Below, in pieces: positions 1 through 7,674 of a stretch of DNA of 64,000 nucleotides. A program made the position numbers and the translations under genes. Position 1 is the first letter of the stretch. Every line of letters begins with the position of its first letter. The stretch comes from Desulfohalobiaceae bacterium S24. Lineage in GTDB: Bacteria; Desulfobacterota; Desulfovibrionia; Desulfovibrionales; Desulfothermaceae. The notes beneath the pieces are model-generated. The model ran no database searches. It saw nothing but the letters and a program-made list of their open reading frames with translations, and was not told the DNA's origin. The stretch spans positions 99,754-163,753 of the forward strand of contig JAABTT010000001.1 in the NCBI GenBank assembly GCA_011389765.1. Direction: 5' to 3'.

Positions 1-1
1 A

Positions 2-598
2 TTGGCAGCTGAATTATATCCTCAAATTTCAGAAAAATTGCCTGTCCGGAAGAAAGATTTCCGGAAAGCCCTGGATTCGGCTCTGGACCGCCATGAAAGC
101 TTTCTGCGGGAATTGCAGGAAGCCGGTTCCGAGAGAATCGACTCTTTCAAGGCCGAAGCATCCCCGCTCATTATTGTGACCGGCCGGCCTTACAATTTAT
201 ATGATGAGCGGATCAATCTGCGGCTCGGGCAGAACCTGTCCAAGCTCGGCATACAGGCGATGCCCATGGATTTTTTAGACACCTCCGCAGTAGATTTATC
301 TGATTTTCCCTCAATGTACTGGGGCCTTGGGGCTCAGATTCTGCGAACGGCACGGTATATACAAAATCATGCCAATTGCTATGGATTGCATATCTCCAAT
401 TTCAGCTGCGGGGCTGATTCATTTCTCGAACATTTTTATAAGTATATCATGGGCGACAAGCCGTATCTTCTGCTGGAGCTTGATGAACACAGCTCTGCAT
501 CCGGAATCATGACCCGGCTGGAAGCATTCAAAAACGTCGTTGAAACCTATCACCGGAAACAAATGCAGATTGAGAAGGATGAAGCCTACTTCAATTGA
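2..598 (+). CDS. Acyl-CoA dehydratase activase-related protein, C-terminal part (5' end outside window)
   Basis: The reading frame is open to the window edge, so this is the C-terminal part of a longer protein (198 residues visible). The text resembles the DUF2229 part of the proteins that activate 2-hydroxyacyl-CoA dehydratases and benzoyl-CoA reductases. Visible motifs are IIVTGRPYNLYD near residue 58, NFSCGADSF near residue 133 and LLLELDEHS near residue 155; the cysteine in FSCGADSF may be a cluster ligand. The next gene downstream (1041-2420) carries the matching second half of the same architecture, which suggests that one large activase is split into two genes here. The substrate is unknown. 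A 3-unit heptamer repeat follows 15 bases after the TGA stop. The family assignment is reasonably firm and the physiological role is inferred. Confidence 0.75.
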   Translation: MAAELYPQISEKLPVRKKDFRKALDSALDRHESFLRELQEAGSERIDSFKAEASPLIIVTGRPYNLYDERINLRLGQNLSKLGIQAMPMDFLDTSAVDLSDFPSMYWGLGAQILRTARYIQNHANCYGLHISNFSCGADSFLEHFYKYIMGDKPYLLLELDEHSSASGIMTRLEAFKNVVETYHRKQMQIEKDEAYFN

Positions 599-613
599 AT
601 GCTGGGGGATAGA

Positions 614-636
614 ATTGAAGATTGAAGATTGAAGAT
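614..636. repeat. Short ATTGAAG heptamer array after a stop codon
   Basis: Three tandem copies of a 7-base unit (ATTGAAG) begin 15 bases after the stop codon of the first gene. The same unit recurs at many intergenic places in this window, often close to stop codons. Confidence 0.85.
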
Positions 637-793
637 ATACCAGCATGAGGTTTCAGGTGTCAGCCCTGCCGCTGGCAGGTCTGACACATATTTATTTGAT
701 ATTTATTACAATACCACGATTAAACTGTTTTGCTATTCATTTTGCAATCCACGACTGCCAGTTTGATCAGAGAAAGAAACTATTGGTCGACCA

Positions 794-964
794 CCTCCGT
801 CATTCCGGCGGCTTGTCACGCCGACTTGTCACGGCGTAACTTCTTTGTGAAGCCGGAAGCTCTGAGCGAAGGCGGAATCCGGAATCCAGACTGAAAATGT
901 AAAAGCTGGACCCCGGTCCCGGATCGGGGTCCGGGATGACGTTCCTGCGCCGGGGTGACGGAGG
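794..964. repeat. 171-bp MITE-like element with imperfect 15-bp terminal inverted repeats
   Basis: The left end CCTCCGTCATTCCGG (794-808) is the inverse of the right end CCGGGGTGACGGAGG (950-964) at 13 of 15 positions. The interior holds further short palindromes (for example around 915-940) and no coding potential. It fills most of the 442-base gap between the two activase-related genes. Apart from the heptamers at 614-636 and an end fragment of another repeat at 1011-1027, nothing else is visible in the gap. Confidence 0.6.
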
Positions 965-1010
965 AAGAAAAATGAAGTTTCATACGTGTCGGGAAAGGCA
1001 AAATCAAAGC

Positions 1011-1027
1011 TAAGTTGGAGCAGTATA
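1011..1027 (-). repeat. End fragment of the TATACTG-ended dispersed repeat
   Basis: The sequence TAAGTTGGAGCAGTATA is the exact inverse of the left end of the elements at 43811 and 51933. It lies 14 bases before the next start codon, so a fragment of that element forms the leader of the gene at 1041. Confidence 0.55.
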
Positions 1028-1040
1028 TAAAGGCTATATC

Positions 1041-2420
1041 ATGTATCGCAATGAAACATCCAGCTTTCAAACACTAACCCAGAAACTGGGTCAATTCGAC
1101 CTGTCCGGGAAAAAATTTCTCATTCCGGAAATGAATCGGATTGGGTGTCATCTTCTGGCGAGTGTCTTTCAAGGCTTTGGCATCGATGCCGAGGTAATGC
1201 CGACATTTCAGAATCTGAAGAAGGGGAAAGAGGCCACATCCGGGAAGGAGTGTTTTCCGTGTCAGGTGACCCTCAGTGATCTTTTCAATTATCTTGATGC
1301 AGAAAAAAATCGATTGGGCGCTTTCTTTGACCCCGAAAAGTATGTCTATTTCATGCCTGAGGCGACCGGTCCCTGCAGGTTCGGAATGTACAACAAATTT
1401 CAGAGACTCGTTCTCGATTCGATCCCGGAATACAAAGACGTGAAGATCGGTTCATTGACAACTGAGAATTCATATTCCCTGGAAGGCATGGTGGATCCAT
1501 CCCAGACCCGCCAGTTTCGAAAAAAAGCCTATCTTTCTGTTATCGTGGGAGATATTTTCGATCGTTTGCTCTGGCGCATACGTCCCTATGAAACCGAATC
1601 CGGCGCCGCAGATGCATGGATGCGCAAGGCTCTGGACGATATGTGTCGCTTTTTTGCAGAATCAGGACCGCAGATACAACTCGAGGCCTTAAATGAGGGC
1701 ATAACAGACATTATTCAGGACGGGAAAAAGATCATTGACCCCCGGATTGAACGGAAACCGCGAGTCGGAATCGTCGGGGAGATCTACCTGCGATCGCACA
1801 CCCATTCCAATCAGGATCTCGTCCGCCTCCTCGAGCGCTGCGGTGCCGAGGTCGTCGTGGCCTCCATCACCGAATGGATGGATTTCACGGCCTACGATCA
1901 TGTCCGGCGATCTTTCAAGGAGTGGGTCCTTGCTTGCAAATCGGCCAATTTCAAGGAATCTTTTGTGCATTTGAAGAAATACCTCACATACCGACTCACA
2001 TTGAAATATCAGGAAAAAATGCAGCATATTTTGTATGGCAATGCACAGCAGTCCATCGACTTGGAACATCCGTCTCGTGTCGCAGATTTGGAAAAAATTG
2101 TTTTGGAAAACGACATCTACACCTTTGAAGTCGGAACAGAAGCCTCTCTGAGTATTGCCGGTCTTTTAGAGTATGCACACGATCACTATGACGGCGTCGT
2201 GAATGTGTACCCCTTCACCTGTATGCCTGGAACGATTACTGCCTCAGTGGCCAAGCCGCTCATGAGTCAACTGGACATGCCTTGCCTGGACCTGGCCTAT
2301 GATGAGACGATTCAGCCCGGACGAGAAGCGACCATCGAGACCTTTATGTATCAGGTCAAAATGCGGCATGAGCATAGAATGCAAGCTTTTGGGTTGCAGG
2401 CGGAGCCGGCATTAGCCTAA
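1041..2420 (+). CDS. Acyl-CoA dehydratase activase-related protein (DUF2229-type, second component)
   Basis: A 459-residue protein resembling the C-terminal component of large 2-hydroxyglutaryl-CoA dehydratase activase-like proteins. Conserved features include TSGKECFPCQVTLSDL near residues 66-82, PEATGPCRFGMYN near 105-118, RVGIVGEIYLRSH near 240-252 and NVYPFTCMPGTITASV near 388-403. The cysteines in ECFPCQ, GPCRFG and FTCMPG are the conserved cluster-ligand candidates of the family. It probably works with the protein encoded just upstream, in ATP-driven electron transfer to a radical dehydratase or reductase, but no catalytic dehydratase subunits lie in the window. The start has no clear Shine-Dalgarno sequence; the leader consists of repeat DNA. 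It converges with the Crp/Fnr gene, and the ends overlap by a few bases. Confidence 0.75.
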   Translation: MYRNETSSFQTLTQKLGQFDLSGKKFLIPEMNRIGCHLLASVFQGFGIDAEVMPTFQNLKKGKEATSGKECFPCQVTLSDLFNYLDAEKNRLGAFFDPEKYVYFMPEATGPCRFGMYNKFQRLVLDSIPEYKDVKIGSLTTENSYSLEGMVDPSQTRQFRKKAYLSVIVGDIFDRLLWRIRPYETESGAADAWMRKALDDMCRFFAESGPQIQLEALNEGITDIIQDGKKIIDPRIERKPRVGIVGEIYLRSHTHSNQDLVRLLERCGAEVVVASITEWMDFTAYDHVRRSFKEWVLACKSANFKESFVHLKKYLTYRLTLKYQEKMQHILYGNAQQSIDLEHPSRVADLEKIVLENDIYTFEVGTEASLSIAGLLEYAHDHYDGVVNVYPFTCMPGTITASVAKPLMSQLDMPCLDLAYDETIQPGREATIETFMYQVKMRHEHRMQAFGLQAEPALA

Positions 2421-3103
2421 GCCAGGCTTGTAAAGCCTTCGGCCAGGTCTTCCAGGGCCGCATCGTTGAGAATGGTGATGGTACGACGCTCCATTTTGAT
2501 AATGCTTTCATCGCTCATCCGCTTGAAGACTCTGGACAGAGTTTCCTGGGTCGTGCCCAAAATTTTAGCCAGAGTGCCCTTGGTGACGTCCAGGTGAACG
2601 GTTGCTTGGCCTCCGCTTTCATCCTGCAGGTGCATGAGGTAAGTGGCCAATCGGCTGGGGAGCTCTTTCAGGGTTAAATCCTCAATCGTATTTGTGAAGT
2701 CCCGGAGTCTTTTCGCCAGAACAGCAAGCATGTTCATGGCCAGGGAGGGATCCCGGGCAAAGAGGTCCCGGAGGTGATCCCGCTGAAAAAAGAGCAGCTC
2801 ACAGTTTTCATGGGCCTGGGCGTGGGCCGGGAAGGTGCTTCCGGCAAAGACCGGGACTTCACCGATGGGATGGCCAGAGCTGAAGATGTGCAGGATCTGC
2901 TCCTTGCCTTCGGGGGATAGCTTGTAGACCTTGACCTTGCCGGATTGGACCACATAGAAGCCCTCGGCCCGCTGATCCTGGCGGAAGATGGTTTCTCCTT
3001 TGACATAGGATTTCCAGCGGCAGATCGACTCGATTTCCCTGAGTTGATCGTCCTTTAGTCCCTGAAACAGGGGAATGTCGTTCCAGGCAATGGTCTTGGG
3101 CAT
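2417..3103 (-). CDS. Crp/Fnr-family transcriptional regulator
   Basis: A 228-residue regulator with an N-terminal cyclic-nucleotide-binding fold (about residues 10-125), a dimerisation helix and a C-terminal helix-turn-helix around TLAKILGTTQETLSRVFKRM (about residues 178-197). The phosphate-binding cassette region reads GEVPVFAGSTFPAHAQ and lacks the arginine that contacts cAMP in CRP. The N-terminal cysteines of FNR are also absent, so the ligand is probably neither cAMP nor an FNR-type cluster. The chosen start (MPKTIAW) fits family length; an upstream ATG at 3145 would overlap the ferredoxin gene by 22 bases. It lies 20 bases downstream of the ferredoxin gene on the same strand, so the two may be cotranscribed. 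Its stop codon is TAG. Confidence 0.85.
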   Translation of the reverse strand: MPKTIAWNDIPLFQGLKDDQLREIESICRWKSYVKGETIFRQDQRAEGFYVVQSGKVKVYKLSPEGKEQILHIFSSGHPIGEVPVFAGSTFPAHAQAHENCELLFFQRDHLRDLFARDPSLAMNMLAVLAKRLRDFTNTIEDLTLKELPSRLATYLMHLQDESGGQATVHLDVTKGTLAKILGTTQETLSRVFKRMSDESIIKMERRTITILNDAALEDLAEGFTSLA

Positions 3104-3123
3104 CCGGCCGGCACCTTTTCCCT

Positions 3124-3318
3124 TTACTCTGCCCGGGAAATACACTCCACCGGGCAGGAATCAATGGCCTCCTGGATGTCTTCTTCAGAACCCGCCTGGG
3201 AGTCAATGACATAAGCCAGTTCATTGTCGGCGTCAAAACCGAAGACATCGGGACAGATCTCCACACAGCTTTCGCAGCCGGTGCATTCCTCCTGATCAAT
3301 CACAACTTCTTTGCTCAT
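3124..3318 (-). CDS. Single-cluster [4Fe-4S] ferredoxin
   Basis: A 64-residue acidic ferredoxin. The ligand set is the C-x2-C-x2-C run (CTGCESC) near residues 11-17 plus a distal cysteine in the DSCPVECI segment near residue 56, the pattern of single [4Fe-4S] ferredoxins such as those of Desulfovibrio. The second cluster motif is degenerate. The start at MSKEVVIDQ is supported by a GGAGGT Shine-Dalgarno sequence six bases upstream; the open frame continues 18 codons further without comparable support. It probably acts as a cytoplasmic low-potential electron carrier. The adjacent Crp/Fnr gene may regulate it, which is inferred from position only. Confidence 0.9.
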   Translation of the reverse strand: MSKEVVIDQEECTGCESCVEICPDVFGFDADNELAYVIDSQAGSEEDIQEAIDSCPVECISRAE

Positions 3319-3672
3319 GTTCAACCTCCATTGAATGCGTTTTTCTTCATAGTGAGCTTCATTTTGGTCCAAATTTTGGTATCGGCCTGATAATATAAAT
3401 GAAAATTGAATAATGAAGACCTCAATTTATGATGACAGTAAGTATAGAGCAATTTGTCATTGCCTTCAACCCACAGAGAGCCAGAACCCGAAATTTCACC
3501 CTCTATCCTTCTTGACCGGCATGATTAAATATCAGAGGATAAGAGTCGCTGCTTGGGGCTCAGGTGATTTTTTCAAGATCAACAGCCGAACAGCGTATAG
3601 GTGTATTATATTAAATATCAAATAGATGTATGTCAACTTTGCCGGAGGCAAAGTTGACAGAGGAGAAGTATT
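3319..3672. other. Intergenic region between divergent ferredoxin and lipoprotein genes
   Basis: No convincing gene. An open frame at 3413-3625 has no ribosome site and no recognisable composition. The segment 3420-3446 is a dispersed repeat also found at 42509-42534 and, inverted, at 48518-48543. The 3' end holds a strong hairpin (listed separately). Promoters for both flanking genes should lie here; the AT-rich stretch near 3600-3625 is the best candidate for the rightward one. Confidence 0.5.
3631..3659 (+). promoter_or_regulatory. Perfect 13-bp hairpin directly before the Shine-Dalgarno of the first lipoprotein gene
   Basis: TGTCAACTTTGCC (3631-3643) and GGCAAAGTTGACA (3647-3659) are perfectly complementary around a three-base GGA loop. 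The Shine-Dalgarno AGGAG starts at 3661 and the ATG is at 3673. There is no U-run, so it is unlikely to be a simple intrinsic terminator. A role as a stability or translation-control stem, or as a protein operator, is inferred. Confidence 0.6.
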
Positions 3673-4164
3673 ATGAAAACAGTCAATGCCTTGCGCTATG
3701 GATTGGCATCATGCGTTTTGCTGCTTCTCATCGGTTGTGCCGGGTTCGGAAAATTGCAGGTCGAGTGTCTTTACAATTGCGAGCAGGATGTGCAATCTCT
3801 TGTGGACAACTTTGACGACTTTTTTGTCTACTACGCAGGACAGGATACGGATTTGGCCGCGGCCATACTGTTTGACCCCCGGGACGACGACAGGCAGATC
3901 CGGCCCGGAAGATGGAAGCCCCTGAAGGAGCCGGACGAAGCCAGGCATATCATTGACATTATGGAGGCCGGAGTGCAATTTTCTCCGAAACTCTACACAG
4001 TGCTTGGTGAACAGCAAAAAGTGTACGGCTATCTGTATACACCCTATCAGCACGTGCCTGTCAAGCAGGTGGCTCCCGGTGTTGTTCGGCTCAATTATCT
4101 TCCACAACCGCGGCATCTCCAGTACGATACCGGGGCCGGGCCCTACATGCATGTAAATGAGTGA
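3673..4164 (+). CDS. Lipoprotein of unknown function (tandem paralogue A)
   Basis: A 163-residue protein with a lipoprotein signal: positively charged start, hydrophobic stretch and a lipobox ending LLIGC at about residue 22. Maturation would leave CAGFGKLQVEC at the N-terminus. The mature part has conserved stretches VYYAGQDTDLAAAILFDPRDD, KVYGYLYTPYQHVPVKQ and HLQYD, all shared with the next gene. Two cysteines in the pattern C-x4-C follow the lipidated cysteine and could form a disulfide. AGGAG seven bases upstream supports the start. No functional family was recognised. It is probably an envelope protein anchored in the inner or outer membrane. Confidence 0.75.
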   Translation: MKTVNALRYGLASCVLLLLIGCAGFGKLQVECLYNCEQDVQSLVDNFDDFFVYYAGQDTDLAAAILFDPRDDDRQIRPGRWKPLKEPDEARHIIDIMEAGVQFSPKLYTVLGEQQKVYGYLYTPYQHVPVKQVAPGVVRLNYLPQPRHLQYDTGAGPYMHVNE

Positions 4165-4177
4165 TAAGGAGCGAGAC

Positions 4178-4678
4178 ATGGACATGATTAAACACTGGAT
4201 GTTTTGGCTGTCGCTTGGAGTGATCCTGTCGGCTGCCGGCTGTGCCGGATTCGGAAGCTTGCAGGTAGAATGCGCCTATAATTGCGGATATGAAGTGCAG
4301 GCCATTCTGGACGATTTCGAGGACTATCATGTTTATTACTCCGGGCAGGATCCGGATTTGTCGGCGGCGATCCTTTTTGATCCCCGAAATGACGCCAGGC
4401 GGATACAGCCCGGCAGATGGAAAAAAGTGGTTGACAAAGATCTTGCCCGGGACATCATCCGGGTTTTAGAGGCGGATCCACAATTTCAGCCGAAATTTAT
4501 GCGGGTTCTCGGGGCCAAAGACCAGGTCTACGGCTATTTGTATACGCCGTACCGGCATGTCCCGGTCAAACAGCAGGACCCGGGGGTCATAAAAATCTAT
4601 AACCTCCGCCAGCCGGCCCATCTGCAATACGATAACGGCGGCTCTGAGGTTCAGAATATTCAAGGCTTTGAGCGTTGA
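4178..4678 (+). CDS. Lipoprotein of unknown function (tandem paralogue B)
   Basis: A 166-residue lipoprotein (lipobox SAAGC) that is clearly homologous over its whole length to the protein just upstream: GFGSLQVEC, VYYSGQDPDLSAAILFDPRND, VYGYLYTPYRHVPVKQ and PAHLQYD are all conserved. The start at 4178 is preferred because AAGGAG lies six bases before it; an in-frame ATG at 4157 overlaps the end of the first paralogue. The pair arose by tandem duplication and is probably cotranscribed (13-base gap). The two copies have diverged substantially in sequence but kept length and motif order, which suggests that both are functional. Function unknown. Confidence 0.75.
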   Translation: MDMIKHWMFWLSLGVILSAAGCAGFGSLQVECAYNCGYEVQAILDDFEDYHVYYSGQDPDLSAAILFDPRNDARRIQPGRWKKVVDKDLARDIIRVLEADPQFQPKFMRVLGAKDQVYGYLYTPYRHVPVKQQDPGVIKIYNLRQPAHLQYDNGGSEVQNIQGFER

Positions 4679-4750
4679 GACTGCAGGAGATATTTGCAGC
4701 CCCGCAAATCAGGATGGTTCATCTGTGAAACTATAATGAAGGAGGCTGCC

Positions 4751-5557
4751 ATGCCTTTTATGCAATGTCACGATATTCAAATCTTTTACCAGATTGAGGG
4801 CTCCGGCTTTCCTGTACTTTTTATCGGGGGCCTGGGCGGGGGAAGCTGGTCCTGGTCCCGGCAAATTCCTTTTTTTGCCGATACCTATCAGAGCATCGTA
4901 TTCGATAATCGCGGCGCCGGCCGGACCGACGCACCGCCCGGCCCCTACAGCATGGAACAGATGGCCATTGATACCGTCCGGCTTCTGCATGGACTGGAGG
5001 TGGAAAAGACCTTTGTGGTCGGCCTGTCCATGGGGGGGATGATCGCCCAGGAACTGGCCATGCTGCTTTCTCACCGCATCAAAGGGCTGGTGCTGGGCTG
5101 CACCCATCCCGGGGGCGATCTTCAGATCAAGGCCGAGGATTGGGTCTATGAGCAGCTTCTCCAGAATCAAGGCTTGAGCCAGGACGAAATCATCACCAAG
5201 AACATTCCTCTGCTTTTCAGCCCAGCGACCCGGGAGAACCGCCCTGAAACCCTGGATGCCTATAGGAAACAGCAGCTGGCGGCGTCGGAGCAGCCGGAGC
5301 ATGCCTTTCAGGCCCAATATCAGGGAATCCAGGGTTTTGATTTTTCATCTCGACTTTCCAAAATGCCCGTCCCCACCCTGGTGATCACCGGCAGTGAAGA
5401 TATCCTGGTGCCGCCGGAAAATTCCAGGATCATGGCCGAGACCATTCCTTTGGTTGAGCTCAGAGAGTTGCCTGAAACCGGGCACGCCCTGCATGTGGAA
5501 CAGACCGAGGCCTTCAATCAGGCGGTCCTGGACTTTTTTCAAAGACATGCCTTATGA
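4751..5557 (+). CDS. Alpha/beta-fold hydrolase
   Basis: A 268-residue serine hydrolase of the alpha/beta-hydrolase superfamily. It shows the oxyanion-hole region IGGLGGGSWSW near residue 26, the nucleophile elbow GLSMGGM near residue 96, the acid residue in TGSEDILVPP near residue 218 and the base in ETGHALHVE near residue 245, so the Ser-Asp-His triad is complete. The start at MPFMQCHD is supported by AAGGAGG five bases upstream. The TGA stop overlaps the ATG of the DUF364 gene (ATGA), so the two are translationally coupled. The substrate cannot be predicted; the fold includes esterases, lactonases, haloperoxidase-like enzymes and C-C hydrolases. Confidence 0.85.
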   Translation: MPFMQCHDIQIFYQIEGSGFPVLFIGGLGGGSWSWSRQIPFFADTYQSIVFDNRGAGRTDAPPGPYSMEQMAIDTVRLLHGLEVEKTFVVGLSMGGMIAQELAMLLSHRIKGLVLGCTHPGGDLQIKAEDWVYEQLLQNQGLSQDEIITKNIPLLFSPATRENRPETLDAYRKQQLAASEQPEHAFQAQYQGIQGFDFSSRLSKMPVPTLVITGSEDILVPPENSRIMAETIPLVELRELPETGHALHVEQTEAFNQAVLDFFQRHAL

Positions 5558-6282
5558 TCATCGATGATGTGCTGTCCCAACTGGATGGCGATGCCCCGGT
5601 CAAAGACATCCGGCAGGGAGTCTTTCATACCGGGGTCTGGACCAGGCACTGCGGCCTGGCGGCCTCGCTGCCCAGGGACGCTTTGCAGCATACCCCGCCC
5701 CTGGTGAGGGAACCAGGGCAGCTCTTGAAGAAAAGCGCCCTGGAGCTGACACAGTTTGTCTATTCCGAGCGTATCCTGGAAGCGGCCATGGGCATGGCCT
5801 GCCTCAATTCCCTGCTCCAGGTGCCGCTCGACGACTGCCAGGAACGCAATGCCGCAGAAATCATCCTGGAGAAGGGGCAGGGAAACAATGTGGCCATTGT
5901 CGGTCATTTCCCCTTTATCCCCAAGGTCAGGGAAGTGGCCCGCCAGGTCTGGGTCATTGAAAAGAATCCCGGACCCGGGGATCTCCAGGCGTCCGAGGCC
6001 GAGACGTATCTGCCCCAGGCCGACCTGGTGGCGATCACCGGGACGGCCTTCACCAACCACAGCATTGATGCCCTTCTGGCATGGTGTGATCCCGGGGCCT
6101 ATGTCCTGATTCTGGGGGATTCCGCCCCCATGTCCAGGGTTCTTTTTGCCTACGGGATCGATGCGGTCGCCGGCACCTGGGTCGCGGACCCGGAACTCGC
6201 TCTGCGCTGTGTGAGTCAAGGGGCCAATTTTCGCCAGATCCAGGGAGTAAAGCGTCTGACCTTGTGTAAGCACAGTGCATAA
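5554..6282 (+). CDS. DUF364/DUF4213 protein, putative heavy-metal chelation
   Basis: A 242-residue protein resembling the DUF4213-DUF364 family, described as possible metal-chelation proteins because of similarity to siroheme/porphyrin and radical-enzyme accessory folds. Conserved stretches are GVWTRHCGLAAS near residue 28, AMGMACLNSLL near residue 79, VAIVGHFPFIPKV near residue 113 and ADLVAITGTAFTNHSID near residue 157. The start overlaps the hydrolase stop by four bases. A strong intrinsic terminator follows 30 bases after the stop, closing a transcription unit that probably begins at the lipoproteins or the hydrolase. The family call is good; the biochemical role is unknown. Confidence 0.8.
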   Translation: MIIDDVLSQLDGDAPVKDIRQGVFHTGVWTRHCGLAASLPRDALQHTPPLVREPGQLLKKSALELTQFVYSERILEAAMGMACLNSLLQVPLDDCQERNAAEIILEKGQGNNVAIVGHFPFIPKVREVARQVWVIEKNPGPGDLQASEAETYLPQADLVAITGTAFTNHSIDALLAWCDPGAYVLILGDSAPMSRVLFAYGIDAVAGTWVADPELALRCVSQGANFRQIQGVKRLTLCKHSA

Positions 6283-6312
6283 ACACTGTGGCGACAGGGC
6301 TCGTCTCCATAC

Positions 6313-6354
6313 ATTACCCATTTTGCGCCAGGCGCGAAATGGGTAATTTTTTTT
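6313..6354 (+). terminator. Rho-independent terminator after the DUF364 gene
   Basis: A long stem, ATTACCCATTTTGCGC paired with GCGCGAAATGGGTAAT (one G-U pair), has a short loop and is followed by a run of eight T. This is the clearest intrinsic terminator in the window. Confidence 0.93.
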
Positions 6355-6612
6355 AAGCGGGTCCAGGGGCCGCAAGGGTTTCAGAAATGCACTCCTGTTG
6401 AGGCAAGGGTTGCAGAATTGCGTCAACCGAATCGGTCTTTTGGCTGTGGCGCACGGATTCACACGAGTCCGGTCTTGCGGTCTGCGGCACGAAATATGCA
6501 AATAAACCAGGTGCAGGTTGTCACTGCATTGGTACGTCCCTTGGAAATCAACAGCAACAAGCCGGCTCTTTCAGTAAGCAGGAGACCGGCTGTGCTTGAG
6601 GAGGAAACAGGT

Positions 6613-7245
6613 ATGAAAATCGGTATCTCAGCGACTGGTCCTGATCTTGAAGCCCAGGTGGAGCCCCGCTTCGGCAGGTGTCCCTATTTTTTGATTGTCG
6701 ATCCGCAAAGCCTTGATTTTGAGGCCTTGGAAAATCCGAGCACGGCTTCCATGGGCGGCGCCGGGATTCAGTCCGCCCAACTGATGTCGGACAAAGGGGT
6801 ATCCACGGTCCTGACCGGCAATTGCGGGCCCAATGCGTTTCGAACCTTTGAAGCGGCCAATATCCAAGTGGTGACCGGGGTGAGCGGCCCTGTTCGCCAG
6901 GCAGTGGAACAGTTTCAATCAGGCGCTTTGAATCCGAGCGGGTCCGCGAATGTCGACAGCCACTCCGGCATGGGCGGCGGAAGCGGCCGAGGCCGGGGCC
7001 TGGGTATTGGTGGCGGCGGCGGAAGCGGCATGGGACGCGGACTGGGTCGAAGCATGGGGACCGGAGGCGGTATGGGTCAGGGCCGGAGAATGAACACCGG
7101 TCAGGTTGAGCCTTCAGGGACTCCTGGCGAACAGAGCCGGTCCGGAGGCCAGGAACGATCCGATGAACTCAAGCGCTTGAAGCAGGAAACGGAAGCCTTG
7201 CAGAAACGCATTCAGGAGATGGAGTCCGGCGGGGAGAAAGCATAG
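6613..7245 (+). CDS. NifX/NifB-associated domain protein with glycine-rich linker and C-terminal coiled coil
   Basis: A 210-residue protein. Residues 1-105 form a dinitrogenase iron-molybdenum cofactor biosynthesis (NifX/NafY-like) domain: MKIGISATG, EPRFGRCPYFLIVD, LTGNCGPNAFRTFEAANI and AVEQFQSG. Stand-alone proteins of this type in sulfate reducers are thought to bind Fe-S or metallocluster cargo. Residues about 110-165 are a Gly/Ser/Met/Arg-rich low-complexity segment, followed by a charged segment (about residues 180-207) with heptad-like leucines (LKRLKQETEALQKRIQEME). The start is set by GAGGAAAC before the ATG; the frame is open a further 65 codons without a ribosome site. It ends in TAG. 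The gap to the upstream terminator (6355-6612) holds no other visible gene. There are no nif genes nearby, so a role in nitrogenase assembly is unlikely. Confidence 0.8.
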   Translation: MKIGISATGPDLEAQVEPRFGRCPYFLIVDPQSLDFEALENPSTASMGGAGIQSAQLMSDKGVSTVLTGNCGPNAFRTFEAANIQVVTGVSGPVRQAVEQFQSGALNPSGSANVDSHSGMGGGSGRGRGLGIGGGGGSGMGRGLGRSMGTGGGMGQGRRMNTGQVEPSGTPGEQSRSGGQERSDELKRLKQETEALQKRIQEMESGGEKA

Positions 7246-7251
7246 GGCATA

Positions 7252-7560
7252 GGGCAGAGGGAAGTCGGAAGTCGGAAGTCGGATGTCGGATGTCGGAGGT
7301 CGGGAAGAGGGAATGATGAAGGACATCGGATGTCGGGCGGAGGAAAGAGGGGAAGAGGGAAGTCGGATGTCGGAGGGCTGGAAGAGGGAATGATGAAGGA
7401 CATCGGATGTCGGGCGGAGGAAAGAGGGGAAGAGGGAAGTCGGAAGTCAGATGTCGGAGGTCTGGAAGAGGGAATGATGAAGGACATCGGATGTCGGGCG
7501 GAGGAAAGAGGGGAAGAGGGAAGTCGGTGGTCGGTAGGCAAAGGGAAGGGTGCAGAGGGA
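7252..7560. repeat. Heptamer-derived higher-order repeat block (GGAAGTC/GGATGTC family)
   Basis: The block starts with pure heptamers (GAAGTCG, GATGTCG, GAGGTCG) and then contains about three copies of a longer unit that begins GAATGATGAA at 7311, 7388 and 7472. The spacings are 77 and 84 bases, 11 and 12 times seven. Proline/serine- or glycine-rich open frames across it are artefacts of the repeat. It directly follows the stop of the NifX-like gene. Confidence 0.9.
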
Positions 7561-7570
7561 AGAACAAGAA

Positions 7571-7666
7571 GGAAATTGGAAATTGGAAATTAACAAGAAA
7601 AGAATGCAGAAATGCAGAGTGTTATCGAAAACCTCATCCAATTTCTAATTTCCAATTTCCAATTTC
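7571..7666. repeat. Inverted GGAAATT heptamer arms flanking a 48-base core
   Basis: Three direct copies of the GGAAATT unit at 7571-7591 face the inverse array (AATTTCC units) at 7640-7666, so the region can fold into a long imperfect hairpin. It lies between the larger heptamer block and the stop codon of the CGGC gene at 7675. With 7252-7560 it accounts for the whole 429-base gap. Confidence 0.75.
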
Positions 7667-7674
7667 AAATCCGG

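Noticed and set aside
3413..3625. 70-codon open frame between ferredoxin and lipoprotein genes
   Set aside because: No ribosome site, it overlaps a dispersed repeat, and composition is not protein-like.
7169..7567. Long Pro/Ser-rich and Gly/Arg-rich open frames on both strands
   Set aside because: They are translations of the heptamer block; seven is not a multiple of three, so all frames stay open and repetitive.
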